Origin: Patiria miniata
Taxonomy: Eukaryota; Echinodermata; Asteroidea; Valvatida; Asterinidae
Reading direction: 5' to 3'
Assembly (NCBI RefSeq): GCF_015706575.1
Contig: NW_024037065.1
Coordinates: forward strand, 3,596,001 to 3,660,000
DNA: 64,000 bases
Part shown: one piece after another, positions 19,839-34,800 of the stretch
Numbering within the stretch: the stretch's first letter is position 1
Layout of the letters: every line of letters begins with the position of its first letter
Position numbers and translations under genes: made by a program
The notes under the pieces: model-generated
What the model was told of the DNA's origin: nothing
What the model saw: only the letters and a program-made list of their open reading frames with translations
Databases searched by the model: none

Positions 19839-22800
19839 CTGTGGGAGCAGAGCAAAGGGCTTGAACTTGATCACACATTTCAATCCTTTTCAAAGTCCTG
19901 GCTTAACTAATTCTTTATAGTTAGACATGTGATACAGCAATCAAAGTGCAACAACATAAAAAGCCCAAAAGAGATAGATCGATACATACCTCTTGATTTT
20001 CCTGCTTGTTTATGTAGGCTGTGGTTCTTGTGTGGAATCTGTTAGAGAAGAAAGTAGGTTGCAAGAAAATAATAAATAATGAAATAAAAATAAAAAACAA
20101 TGAAAATAAAACCAAAAAAAGTGATTAGTAAATTAATTCAATGTAAATTTTAACTTATAGGCGACCCGCTCCTGATTCAAATTAGGAAGCAGGTGAAAAG
20201 CCTTTATGAATTTGTAAATAATATCAACGCATTTTGAGTGTACATATGCTGGCACAGTGTCAAAACTCAAAAGACTGGTAACTATTGCATACCTGGGTTT
20301 GGACAAGTCCAAAAATGTTAAGCTGGCACATCACAAGATATGAATAATAACTGGGATTTCACTCAGCACATGTTGAGCTATTGCAGCTTTAGCGCAATAC
20401 CTCTTGTTAAACTGCATAAAGGCCTGCAATTGTGAACAAGCAACTTTATCTGGCGCCGGATCATATTCTTTCAAGACTTGTTCAAATCAGAAATTCAATA
20501 CTTTTAAAAAGCATGGATACAACTTTAGCATGCATATTAGATTACAGCAGTTGTAATGCCTCCACAGAAGTAGATCGAAAGTTTCAGAAACCTTCAGAAT
20601 ATTGATCTGCACACCCATAAAGAAAAAAAAAAATTCTATACAGATCCCAACACAGCTTGCCTCCATAAACTGACATCTAGACTAGACTCCGTTGAGGAAA
20701 ACAACTATACAGTCATATAATGGCACAAATGTTAAGCCACTTTTTTGCCGGTCTTATGGTCGTGATAGTGTTCAAAGCTAACCTGTCCACTGACAATGTC
20801 CTCAAAATGTTGCCTTTTCTTCCTCAGTATTTCCAAGATTTCTTTTTTGGCTATGTTGCTCAAGCACCTAGTTTTAAACAGAACAAAATTTTTCTGCAAA
20901 CTAACTCACTCTTCAAACATGTAAAGATATGACTTCTATGCAAGCAGGGACATGCATTTAATTTACAAATACATGTATGTTGTTTGAAAACAGCAAGTTG
21001 CCGTAATTTCATTCTGTAGTGGTCTGCGATACAGTTCATAATGGATTGTTTCCTTGGAAGTTAAATATAAAAAAGTTAATGTAATGAGCATTTGAACATA
21101 GTCTGTAATGCAGAAAGTATTTTTTTTGTTATTATCATTAGTGACTTCAAAGATGTGGAGATCAAAGTAAACGTCAAAAATTAATGCCCTTGGTGTAGGA
21201 TTTCCTTCAGAATTGCTAAATCCTGCCCAATCATAGTTGAACTTCTCTGTTTTAGGGGATGACCAGGAGTATCAGGGCATACGGAAAACGACATCTTACC
21301 TTGTGTTTGTTCAAGTCGTGACAATGCCTGTTGGTGAGAGCAAACAAAGACGAATTTAACTGTTTTCAAAACACAGATCTAAACAGAATCATGTCTCCAT
21401 TACAATTACTTCCCTGAAACTTTTTTGTCCCATTCTTTGACTTTAAAAAAAAAAAAATTCCACATTACACAAACGTGATGGCAGTGCCATGTGCATGTTG
21501 AATGCTGAGACAAAGCTGTAGGGGGAGGGGTAAGAAAACCTCAAAGAATAGAAATATTAAGAAAATATTGCAAATATTACTCCCTCCAACTGTAACGTCT
21601 CCCTCTCCCCCACCCCTGATATGAAGTATCACACTTTACATTAATAAGAGCGAATTGAAAAAGAAAGTATTACCTTTTAGAAGGTGTAGGCATAATTATT
21701 ACAATGAATGGGAAAACTGGTGAAAAATGCTGGAAATAACACTACCAAATTACCGACATGAATCCATTACTCGCTATTGCGGTATTGAATTATATTACAT
21801 GAAGCACGTTCCCATGCCACAGCTTACTACTGGAAACAAGGTTGGAAATAAAGTAAGCCCTGGGAATGATGTTGATGCATTGTTAATAATAAAACATTAA
21901 ACTGGGTGATGTTTCTCGACAGTACTTGATTTTATTCCCTTTTAACCCCCCCCCCCCCAAAAAAAAGTGCCCTGGCTATTAACGCTGGCTGAAGAGTTCA
22001 CTTCAAAAAGTAAATATCTCACATGCTCACATTTTGAGAAAGCAGCTTTAAATATGCATACAGCCATTTATTATGCACTGCTCAGTTCATTTTAAATTCA
22101 TCGTAAATCATTCAGGAAACAAATTTTGTTGGATCAACAGTCTGTGTTTCACGAACAGTTTTGCTTTTGTTTTTGCAAAGTAATCTTGTTCAACATTATG
22201 ACACTACAAAATAATACCATTGTTTTTTGTTGCAGTGTGCCGCAGCTTGTCTGCAATCATCTTTTTGCTGCAACCTGCTGGCAGTGAGATGCCAGATGTT
22301 TGTTTGCCATCTTTGTGGCCTTGTTGCATGCAGCAGTATTATGGCAGATATTTTTGTGCTGAATTATTTTACACATCTCAGTGTAAAAGCCACCCTTGGT
22401 ATACTGTTTTTTGTATCATTGACAAGGACTAAGAAATAAGCCACTTCAGAGTTTTGCTGGTGCATACACAAAATCACCATAGCCGTGTTAATTTAGGTAT
22501 AAACCAACACAACACATTACACGGTCCTCGTTCAACTGACTGGAAGTTTACAGTAGCATTTGGTTCTTTTATCTCCAAATAACCATGGTTAGGGCATGCA
22601 TGAGCGAAACCCCGAAGTGACTTAATGAAGTCCAAAAAAAAAAAAAATCTTTAAGGCAGTCTTTCAATTGCTCCCATACCCGATTTTAGTCTGCAGTAGT
22701 AATCCCCCCCCCAAAAAAAAGATACCAAAAAACAAAAAACACCCGCCCCACCACCACAAAAACAGATTGCTCGAAAAGGAATGAAATTGGCACAAAATTA

Positions 22801-25800
22801 CACATTTGGCTTCAATGCAGTTGACCGTTACACATAAATGTTTACCTGACAGACATTTTGATCCTGTTGGGTGTACTGTTCTGGTGGTGACGAGTTCTGG
22901 ATAAAAATGTACAGTGAAATTAAACAGAACAGAAATGAAAAGCAGTCTTTCTTTGCATGGCCATGATGAAAATTTACTGAATAGTACATAAAGACTTTCC
23001 TGACCTCCCTCACTTAAAAGTGGCTCTTGATGACTCTTAACGAAGTAATTTAACGAAGCGCTGGGACGCGTCGCAACTCGAGTTGCAACGCATAACACAT
23101 CGCAACTTGCAACGTGTCATATAATCCATTTCACAAAGTTACGTTATGTCCAACGCATTCTAAGTTCTTGACAATGGTTTAAAACTTGTTGCACGTTACG
23201 ACGTGTCTTTTGGTTGTCGCAAAATAAGAAGCATCTTTTCTCAGTCAATTTTATGTCATAACAATTACAGAAACGAGACATATAACAACATAATTGAAGC
23301 TTTAAATGAAGTATGCATCAAGGAAAATACGAATTGGTCAAGAATATTGGCCAAGTAAAACTTTCAAAGTACAGCTGACAGTTCACCAACAGCTTGTTTT
23401 CCTTTAAAGCTGCATATCATACGTCCACCATTTTGTTTTGTGTTTAAAAACCTTTCGAGATAAAAACCGACGACTCTTTGCTGAATGTCAGACGACTATT
23501 TACTGTGTGTTCCGCGAATACATATAAACAGTCGTCGGATTGTGCTATAAATACACCAACCATGCGTCGCACTTTACGACGTATTTCGTGAAATGAATCG
23601 CAGGACGCGTTGTCGCAGCTGCGATGTATCGTAGGAATAAGGTGTCACAGCGCTGCGATGCATCGCAAGTTCCGATGAGTATTATGAAATCCGGTGCTGA
23701 ATAGTTAACCTGAAGTGACATTTTGGGGGTGATTCTCTTCAACAACTGTGCTTCAAAGTTGTTTTATTATTAAAAAACAAAAAGACAAACAAGGTGAAAT
23801 GTTTCGCTTGAATACATTTGAGAGTTACAGAAACATGTTTACCTGACAGTAGCTTTGATCCTGTTGGCTGTCTAATTCTTCAGGCTGCGGTGGAGAGTTC
23901 TGGATATAAGATGTGTAAACAAATTCAAGAACCATAAATGAAAAGAGCAGTCAACAGTTTGATCATGATTGCAAGCCATCTGCCTTTGCATGACCACAAG
24001 TAATTTACTGAATGGTACATAAAGAATGTCCATATTTACTGTTGTTGAGAACTCTGAACATTAAACAAACGAACTAAAACTGCCATTCAAGTGGTAATTT
24101 AAATTTCCATTGGGCAAGTTATCATTGGCATTCTACGTTCATTAGTTTTTGAATGTTATGATTTTGGGAACTACCTGAATTGTTTAGTGCAAAATATTTT
24201 GAATCATGGACTTTTGGCAGTCGTGGACCCTCCTGCCTTTTTTTTCTCGAGTACGTGCTCGAACACGTACCTGACTGTCTTGCTCTTGATGGTGCTCCTT
24301 TTCATTTTATCAATTAGCACATTAAATAAGGTATATTAGTGGCAATAAACAAGGCTTGAAATGCCTAATCACTTGAAAATGAATGAATTGATAAATACAT
24401 ACATATTTCAAGATGCATACCACCAACTCCCCATAAATTCCTAAGTAGAAACTCCTGAATATATTACAATCCCACAATAGGCCTCCTCGTGACTACTTTG
24501 GACAGATTGTAAAAATATTGTTAGAGACCAAGTAATTGGGACCTGTAAGGACCAACTCATCAGGGGATTTTATGCACAAAGCCAAATTTGTGAGTCTACA
24601 TCTGCCTAGAACACTTCAGCAATATATTGGGCAAATTTTAGAAGAGGGGTGGCTTATGATGGGGAGAGGCATATTAAAGCATATCTCTGGTCAACATCAT
24701 GACATTGAACAGAAAATTGTGCTGGAGGTTGTAACCATGCAGTCTTAATATAAACGCCTTTTTCCTAAGAGGCCCCAGATGATGACACTATCTTTGATTT
24801 TTCATCGATTCCTATGGGTGAAGTGTAATGGAACTTTCGTGGTCTGGCATAATAGGCGTATGCACGTATGGCCTTACGTCCGAATGTGTAAATATAAAAG
24901 TGTTCCAAGCAAAAGGGCATGTGCAGAAAACTGCCTGGTTTAATTATTTTCCTTTTCAAATGTTGATGTATTGGTGTATCATGTATAGGTGTGAAAGAAC
25001 ACTGGATTCAGAATACATGTGGGGCCTTTTTCCTTTTCTTCAGTAACTCGCCCATCACTTTTAGGCCGAGACCAGTCAAGGCTGGGGATACTAAATTAAG
25101 GGCAGATGGATCAGAGAAACCAGCACCTCACACTGAAACACGATCCAGGCTCCCACAGATCTCTTCAAAAGCAAACAGAGATGTGAAAGGTAACAAGTCC
25201 GAAGGCGAGGCATTGGAGCCTTTAATTCTTGTCAGAAAGCTTTCAGCCCTTATGCAGGACACCCAACGTATCGTCGCCGGCACCACGAACTGAAACTGAC
25301 GCACGGCTTAGAACGCTGCACGCACGCGTATTTTACAAACCGGGTCATTTTCGTTTTTACGAACTGACACCCGGTACAATGCAGCACTTCTTATATCCCT
25401 ACTCCATACGTTTTCGTTTTCATGAACTGACTCTGATTTTCATTTCACCGCTTAAAACAGGTCTTAAAAAGTTTTTTTTGTATTAAAGGCAAGTATACGA
25501 ATGGATTACATTCGTGTCAAACCTTTCAAAGCATTCATCTCCGTACGGTATTGCTGCAACATGCTTATGGGTGTCAGTTCCCGAAAAAGAAAATCATTCT
25601 GTCTGATGTGCACGTGCACTAATGGGTGTCAGTTTGTGAAACCAAAATTGTGGATTATACATAAACTGACACCCATGCGTACGTAAGTGTCACTTTGTGA
25701 TGCCGGCGACGATATCACATGCAGTATTATAGTCAATCAATTCAATTACTCTTACCACGGTCATCACTTCGCTGACATTTCGCCACGCTACGAGTTTATT

Positions 25801-28800
25801 TTTCATGCCCTGCGTTGCGACATAATAAGAGCGCTGAGTTGATGGCTCATGCGCCATGAGTTCAGCCACATTGTTGGCCTCCTCTTCCGTCAGATTACCA
25901 ACAGCCTGAACACAATAGAAAACATTAACACAAATATGCCACAAAGCCTGTTTTAGATGAAAATGTATTTTTATGCAAAGATCAAATAAGTGGTATTCTG
26001 CTTTGTCATGTAGACAAAGGGTAAAGCTGGTCTAGCACCATAGTTGTGGGGACTAACACTCCTCGACGTGACATATTTAGGGACCGAAATTGTGACAGGG
26101 ACAGCAGAAATGTTCTCATAACTCAAGTCCTTAATTACCATAATAACACAGTGTAGGCCAACCCCACCATTTTTTCCATATATACCTGTAGGTTAATAAC
26201 ATGTACTCAATTTGAAGGATTTCTTCACAAAATCAAGAAAAGCCTAAATTTAGTATGGCACCTACTTTGGTGGCAGCAGTCTTCCTGACAATAGTTGGAT
26301 TGCAGGATCCCTTCAGGTTCATCGACAGCCACACCCTGTTGGTGGTCTGTGACACATTGTAGACGGATCTGCCTCCAGCGTTAAGGAACAAAGGTACGTC
26401 ATCCTTGTTTATGTCCAACCCTATAGTGAATACAAACTCAAATGTTTCAATATGGGGAAAACCTTCTATTGAGAAACACACTGCCAATATATGAGCAAGC
26501 TAGGCCATTTCTTACATTTTGAATGGATACTGTTTTTAAAAAGCTTCAAGAAAGCTGGTACTTGTTCATAAGTCTCCACGCCCAAAGAAACTGAAACATT
26601 ACAAAACACATTTTCATAAGGTCTACCTTAATTTGCAATGGCTGTTATGTGCAATATCTGAGTCACCTTTGCAGTCTGGAGTCAGTGGCCTACCACGTCG
26701 GACATAGCAGTCGAGCAAGCGTTCCACCCGTTGATCAAGGAAAATATGCGCCGGGCCAGCTTTCGATGTTTTATGATTTGCAACCTAAGCATGAACAATT
26801 ATGTCTTTGTAATATTAAATGTTATAACGAAGTGATCAAATTGTTTATAAGCAGCACATTCTGGATTATCCTTCCTCCGCTTTGCATGGGTGCAGAACAT
26901 GCACACTGTAAGTTACGTGTGGTAGCTCCTCACCATGGTCCTATAACCTCAACTCCAGGATTTTTAACTAATTGCTGTCAAAGCTAGGCCTCACATATCC
27001 TTTGCAAGTGCCTGCATCTTAATTCAACTCACAAGCTATTTAACTGAACTGCAACAATAATTAGCTGTTTCGGTGTACACACCGAAACAGCTCTTGTTTT
27101 CGTTAAGATTTTTTTTTTCTTTTTTAGCTGTTTCGGTTACACACCGAAACAGCTCTTGTTTTCGTTAAGATTTTTTTTTTTCTTTTTTCTTTTTTTTCTT
27201 TTTTTGGCTTTTCCGCAAAGTTGCGGAAAAGCCTTTGTTTTTGTTCTCATTTTTTTTTTTTTTTTTTGGCTTCTTCTTTTTGTCGCCTAAATCCCATAGA
27301 CTTTGTGCACGTTTTTTCTCAACGCCACTTTTGGCATTAATCTTTGTCATACATCATTCAAAGTTAGCATAAGCATAGTCCCTATAGCAAAGATGTGTCC
27401 CGAAGATTGACGTCATGGTGACGTCATCGACTAATTTATTATAGATTTTTGAATATTTAATTTTTCCCATAGACTTTGTACACAGAAATTAAAAAAAAAT
27501 TGTCGATTTGCAAAGGGCATTTTTGACTCTTTGCCAGTAATTCATTTACACCAATCTTTGTCTAAGCAAAGACCCTAATTTAAACAACATTGTGTAATGA
27601 TGACGTCATGATGACGTCATCAGGTGTGTATTTATAGGCAATTAAATTGTGACACTTTTAATATTCAAAAATGCATAAGAAATCAACCGTACACGTCCGC
27701 AGCATTTTGTTGCCGGCAAGTGGTAGAATAGGTTGAGGTCTTTATTTCATTCAGTGTGCGTGAAATCACGTGACCCTTGCTTCCGGTCGAAAAAGGCCCA
27801 AACCGGAAGTGGCTTATCATTTGAAAGTGGTAATAGATATAAACTTGCTTTTAACGGTGTTAGTCTCTTGGCCAATAGTATTCTTCAAATCAACTACCGA
27901 TGACGTCATGCAATCTTCGAGCGCCCTCTAGCGACGGGTTGAAAATTAGCAAAAATGTATTTTGAATAGATGTCTGTGGCGAAGTTTGTCGTAATCGCCT
28001 AAATATTGGTGTATATGATGACCTTGACCCACTTAAGACGTGTGCGAAGTTTTAGGCAAATGACGTTATCAGACCGGAAGTTACAATAAAAATACCCTTT
28101 ATTATTTGAAAATTCCTGAAAAATCAACCATGGCAGTTTTTATATTTGTTTTTACTTTAATTGTCGATTGAAGGGTAGGTCTAAAACATTTCAAAGTTTT
28201 GAGGCGATAAGCAAACTCGAACGTACCCTGCGCACGCTTAAAACTTCACGTTGACAATACCTCTGCTTCAAAACATGCACAGGACAGAACGTCCACAATG
28301 TACATGTACATGTACATGCACGTACGTTGTACATAGGCACGTACATCGTATGTCAGTCAGCTTGCAGCGCACGTGTTGCTGAGGTCAAATCCTGTCCACA
28401 GTGACCGTTTTAGCCGTTTTTCGGCTAACTTTGACAGATTTTATGTTCATGCATGCGCATAGACAGGGACGTATTATAGCACTCTTGGCATTAATCTTTT
28501 TCAGATATCATTGAAAGTTGGCATAAGCATAGTCCCTATAGCCAAGACGTGTCCCGAAGAGTGACGTCATCAAGTGATTTATTATGGATTTATGAATAAT
28601 TAATTTTTCTCATAGACTTTGTACACAGCTTTCTCCACAAGTCTTTCCCTATACAACACTGATATATCTTACTGAGTAGTTCTGAACTTCGGCTGAGAAT
28701 TACTATGAGAAGGAAAAAGAAATCGTATTTTTTTACGCCTTTCATTTGATTGAAAATATTCCCAAGAGTTAGAATAGCAAGTAATATTTTATAAAAATGT

Positions 28801-31800
28801 TTCAGTTTAAAGGAAAATCACGCATTTAAAGGTGCAGTTTTTCTGCTGTGGGATTTTTAACCTATTGACTTTGTACACGTTTTCAAGCCACCATTTTCAT
28901 ATTTTGGCGATCTGGAATCGTCATCAAAGTTACAGCCAAGAAAGACCCTCATACAAAAACTATGCCAAGACTATGACTCACGATGACGTCATCACCTAAT
29001 TCTTTATTGATTTTTGAAAATTTACGTACATATTGTGAAGTCTTATATCTACAGAAATGTAAGTCCAATTGGGTTGAAACTTGGTATGTGGCTATATCAG
29101 GATGTGTTATAGATTAAAAATGAGGTGACGTCATGATGACGTCATCCTGAGATTTTATATGAATATTTATTTGTTTGGACCTTTTAGCCTCCCTTTTAGT
29201 CTCTCGAACGCAACATGCAAAATGCAAAATTCTTTTTTGCATTTGGTCTGTTATGTAATAGCTATTTGCACAAAACTTGAAAAAAATGTGTTACGTCATC
29301 ATGACGTCATCAAAATGCGATTTTGCAAAACTCATATAAGGAAAGGTCCAATTGTCATGAAACTTGGTGGGTAGGTAGTTAATCGTATTAGTATAAGTTC
29401 GAAGTGACGTCACGATGACGTCATCAACAAATTTAAAAATATTTGTCGATTTTCAAAGTGCGTTTTCGACTCTTTGCCAGTAATTTATTTAGATCACTCT
29501 TTGTCCAAGCAAAGACCTTGTGCACACGCACATACATCGTATTGCCGAGGTCAAATCCTGTCCACAGTGACCGTTTTAGCCGATTTTTGGCTAACTTTGA
29601 CAGATTTTATGTTCATGCATATTCAGGGAATATTATTGATTAAAAAAAAACATAATGCGGAAAAGCCCTATGTTCTGTTGCAAACAGACATAGACCTCTA
29701 GTTAGCTGTTTCGGTGTACACACCGAAACAGCTCTTGTTTTCGTTAAGATTTTTTTTTTTCTTTTCTTTTTTTTTTCTTATTTGTCCACTTTTCTCCATA
29801 GGTTTTGTACACGCTTTTCTTCTACCAATCCACTTTGGCACTTTCGTAAACCCAATCGACTTCAGACTTGGTACATACTTAGACCACTACCCACAGATGG
29901 TCCTAGAAGAAAATTGTGATCATGACGTCATCAGGTGTCGGGTTACGTCACATTAAAGATGCATTTTTCCCCATATGTTTTGTACACGTTTTAAAACACT
30001 CCACTTTGGGCACTTTCGTAAATCTGATCAACTTCAGACTTGGTACATACTAAACTCACCACCAACAGATGCTCCTAGAAGAAATTCGTGATCATGACGT
30101 CATCAGGTGTCAAGTTACGTCACATTAAAGATGCATTTTTCCCCATATGTTTTGTACACATTTTAAAATACTCCACTTTGGGCACTTTCGTAAATCTGAT
30201 TGACTTCAGACTTGGTACATACTTAATACACTACTCACAGATGGTCCTACAACAATGTTGTGATCATGGCGTTATCAGGTGTCAAGTTACGTCACATTAA
30301 AGATGCATTTTTCCTCATATGTTTTGTACACATTTTACAACACTCCACTTTGGGCACTTTCGTAAATCTGATCGACTTCATACTTGGTACATACTAAAAT
30401 CACCACCAACAGATGCTCCTAGAAGAAATTCGTGATCGTACAATCATCAGGTGTCAAGTTACATCACATTAAAGAAGCATTTTCCCCATTTGTTTTGTAC
30501 ATATTTTAAAATACTCCACGTTGGGTACTTTCGTAAATCTGATTGACTTCCGACTTGGTACATACCGGTACTTAGACCACCACCCACAGATGTAACTAGA
30601 AGAAATTCGTGATCGTACAGTCATCAGGTGTCAGGTTACGTCACATCAAAGATGCCTTTCAACAAAGGTTTTGTACATGTAAATGTTTTTCTTCAAACCA
30701 CACACTTTGGCACTTTCATATGTCTGATTGACTTTACACTTGGCAGACACTTAGACCAGCAGCCAAAGATGGTCCTGATGATTTTCGTAACAATGACGTC
30801 ATCATGTGTCACGTGACATCATATTAAATGTGCATTTTTCAAATCGCTATAACTTCTGAAGTACAATTCCGATTGGGTGGAAACTTGGTATGCACATACA
30901 CAGGGATGTGTTAGAGATGAAAGTTGAAGTGACGTCACCACATGTCATGTGACGTCCATTAAAGGGGCATATTTTTTCTATTAAAGGTCTATATCTATAT
31001 GTTCGATTTGGCTGTACGTAACTTGATAATGTCCTGTGTTATAGATAACATTTAAAGTGACGTCATCAAGTGTTCATCATATGCACAGAGTATTTCAAAT
31101 ATCCGAAACAGCTTGTGTTTGTCCACAAACACATTTCTAGTTTTTTCTTCTCCTTTTTCAGACTTTTTCTCCATAGGTTTAACACACGTTTCTTCTGGCA
31201 GTCCACTTTGCCACTTTTTTAAATCCGATTGATTTCAGACTTGGTACATACTTAGAACACCACCCACAGATGGTCCTAGAAGAAATTTGTGATCGTGACG
31301 TCATCAGGTGTCAGGTTACGTCACATTAAAGATGCATTTTTCCCCATATGTTTTGTACACGTTTTAAAACACTCCAGTTTGGCATCTTCGTAAATCCGAT
31401 CGACTTTAAACTTAATTCATACTTAGACCACGACCCACAGATGGTTCTAGACGAAATTCGTGATCGTGACGTCATCAAGTGTCTGGTTACGTCACATTAA
31501 AGATGCATTTTCACCCATATGTTTTGTACACGTTTTAAAACACTCCAGTTTGGCATCTTCGTAAATCCGATCGACTTTAAACTTAATTCATACTTAGACC
31601 ACCACCCACAGATGGTTCTAGACGAAATTCGTGATCGTGACGTCATCAAGTGTCTGGTTACGTCACATTAAAGTTGCATTTTCCCCCATATGTTTTGTAC
31701 ACGTTTTAAAACACTCCAGTTTGGCATTTTCGTAAATCCGATCGACTTTAAACTTAATTCATACTTAGACCACCACCCACAGATGGTTCTAGACGAAATT

Positions 31801-34800
31801 CGTGATCGTGACGTCATCAAGTGTCAGGTTACGTCACATTAAAGATGCATTTTTCTCCATAGGGTTTGTACATGTATTAAAACGCTCCATTTCGGCACTT
31901 TCGTAAATACGATCGACGTTACACTTGGTTCACACTGAGACCATCACCCACAGATGGTCCTTGAAGAAATTCGTGATCGTGACGTCATCAGTTGTCACGC
32001 TACTTCACATTAAAGATGCACATTTTCCCTATATGCTTTGTACACGTTTTAAAACACTCCACCTTGGCACCTTCATAAATGCGATCGACCTCAGACTTAG
32101 TACATACTTAGACCACCATCCACAGATGGTCCAAGAAGAAATTCGTGATCGTGACGTCATCAGTTGTCACGCTATCTCACATTAAAGATGCACATTTTCC
32201 GTATATGCTTTGTACACGTTTTAAAACACTCCACCTTGGCATCTTCATAAATGCGATCGACCTCAGACTTAATACATACTTAGACCACCACCCACAGATG
32301 GTCCTAGAAGAAATTCTTGATCGTGACGTCATCATGTGTTGGGTTACATCACATTAAAGATGCATTTTTCCCCATAGGGTTTGTACACGTTTTAAAACAC
32401 TCTACTTTGGCACTTTTGTAAATTATGCGATCGACGTTAGACCTGGTACACACTTAGACTACCACCCACAGATGGTCCTAGAAGAAATTCGTGATCGTAC
32501 CAATGCCAAGATGGGTTATAGATGAACATTCATGTGATGTCATCATCAAATGTCATGTGACGTCCCTTAAACGTGCATTTTGCTCTTCATTGGCCTATAT
32601 TTACAGACCTTTATGTTCGATTTGGTTATAACTTGACATGTACGTATAATGTGCTGTTATAGATGACATTTTTAGTGACGTCACTGATTGTTCATCACAT
32701 GCACAGAGTATTTTGAATATCCGAAACAGCTTGTGTTTGTTCACAAACACATCTCTAGTTTTTTTTTCTTCTCCTTTTTCAGACTTTTTCTCCATAGGTT
32801 TAACACACGTTTCTTCTGGCAGTCCACTTTGCCACTTTTTAAAATCCGATTGATTTCAGACTTGGTACATATTGAGACCACCACCCACAGATGGTCCTAG
32901 AAGAAATTTGTGATCGTGACGTCATCAGGTGTCAGGTTACGTCACATTAAAGATGCATTTTTGCCCATATGTTTTGTACACGTTTTAAAACACTCCAGTT
33001 TGGCATCTTCGTAGATCCGATCGACTTTAAACTTAATTCATACTTAGACCACCACCCACAGATGGTCCTAGACGAAATTCGTGATCGTCACGTCATCAAG
33101 AGTCAGGTTACGTCACATTAAAGATGCATTTTTCCCCATAGGGCTTGTACATGGATTAAAACGCTCCATTTCGGCACTTTCGTAAATCCGATCGACGTTA
33201 CACTTGGTACACACTTACACAATCACCCACAGATGGTCCTTGAAGAAATTCGTGATCGTGACGTCATCAGGTGTCACGTTACTTTACATTAAAGATGTAC
33301 ATTTTCCCCATAGGTTTTGTACACGTTTTTCTGATTGGGTTAAAACTTGGTATGCATATTCACATGGATGTGTTATAGATGGAAATTGAAGTGGCATCAT
33401 CATCAAATGTCATGTGAAGTCCCTTAAAGGGGCATTTTATTCTTTTATAGGTCTATATATCTACAGAACTAAAATGTTCGATTTGGTTGTAACTTGACAT
33501 GTACATATTATAATGCGCTGTTATAGATGACATTTATAGTGACGTCACTGATTGTTCATCCCGTGCTCAGAGTATTTCAAATATCCGAAACAGCTTTTGT
33601 TTGTCCACAAAAACATTTCTAGTTTTTCTTTTTTTTCCCTCCTTTTTCAGCCTTTTTTCCCATAGGTTTAACACACGTTTCTTCTACCAGGCCACTTTGG
33701 CACTTTTTTAAATCCGATTGATTTCAGACTAGGTACAAACTAAGACCACTACCTGCAGATGGTCCTAGAAGAAATTTGTGATCGTGACGTCATCAGGTGT
33801 CAGGTTACGTCACATTAAAGATGCATTTTTCCCCATATGTTTTGTACACGTTTTAAAACACTCCACTTTGGCACTTTCGTAAATCCGATCGACCTCAGAC
33901 TAGGCACACACTTAGACCACCACCCACAGATGGTCCTAGAAGAAATTCGCCATCGTGACGTCATCAAGTGTCGGGTTACGTAACATTAAAGGTGCATTTT
34001 TACTCCATAGGTTTTGTACACGTTTTCCTTCAATCAGTACATTTTGGCACTTTCATAGATCTGATTGACTTCAGACTTGGCAGACACGCATATCACCAAC
34101 CGCAGATGGTCCTATAAGGTTTTCGTCATGTTGACGTCATCAGGTGTCATGTGAGGGCGCCCTAACTTTGCATTTGTTGCAGCCCTGTAACTTTGCAAGT
34201 ATGGGTCCGATTGCGTTGAAACTTTGCATGCCCTCACATTGGGGTGTGTTTCATGTAGCGATATAGGTGACATCATCGCCACGTCATTAGCTGTCATGTG
34301 AGGGCGCCCTAACTTTGCATAATTTCCATATCCTCACGAGTAGGCATCCGATTTGGTTGAAGCTTTGCATTCACACAAACTTGAATCTGTTATACACCAG
34401 AATATAGGTTAAGTCAAGGTGACGTCTTCGGTCGTCATGTGAGGGCGCCCTAACATAGCAGTAGTGGAGGTAGACTGTCTGACACAATTTGACCTTGGGC
34501 ATAGAAATATGTAAAGGTCACATAAATATGTAAATATGGAAATATGTAGATATAAATATGAATTAAGGGATGTGGAAATTCCGGGCACAGTTTGACCTAA
34601 TGAATGGATGGGATGAATAGGGAATAGGTGTGGGTATAAGGAACCGGGTACAGTTTGACCAATTCTATGGGAAAGATTGCATAAGGTATGGAACAAAAAT
34701 ATATATATTTTTATGGTACATTTGGATCTTAGCCCGAATATGAGTTTCATACGTTAGTCCCTGTGAACGAACAGCTGTGGTGTTATATAATCCCCCAACA

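Noticed and set aside
27165..27350. Lys-rich ORF
   Set aside because: Poly-T/C tract read on the opposite strand.
31200..34100. CRISPR-like regular spacing
   Set aside because: The period is 171 bp with whole-monomer similarity, without unique spacers, in a eukaryotic genome; it is a satellite array.
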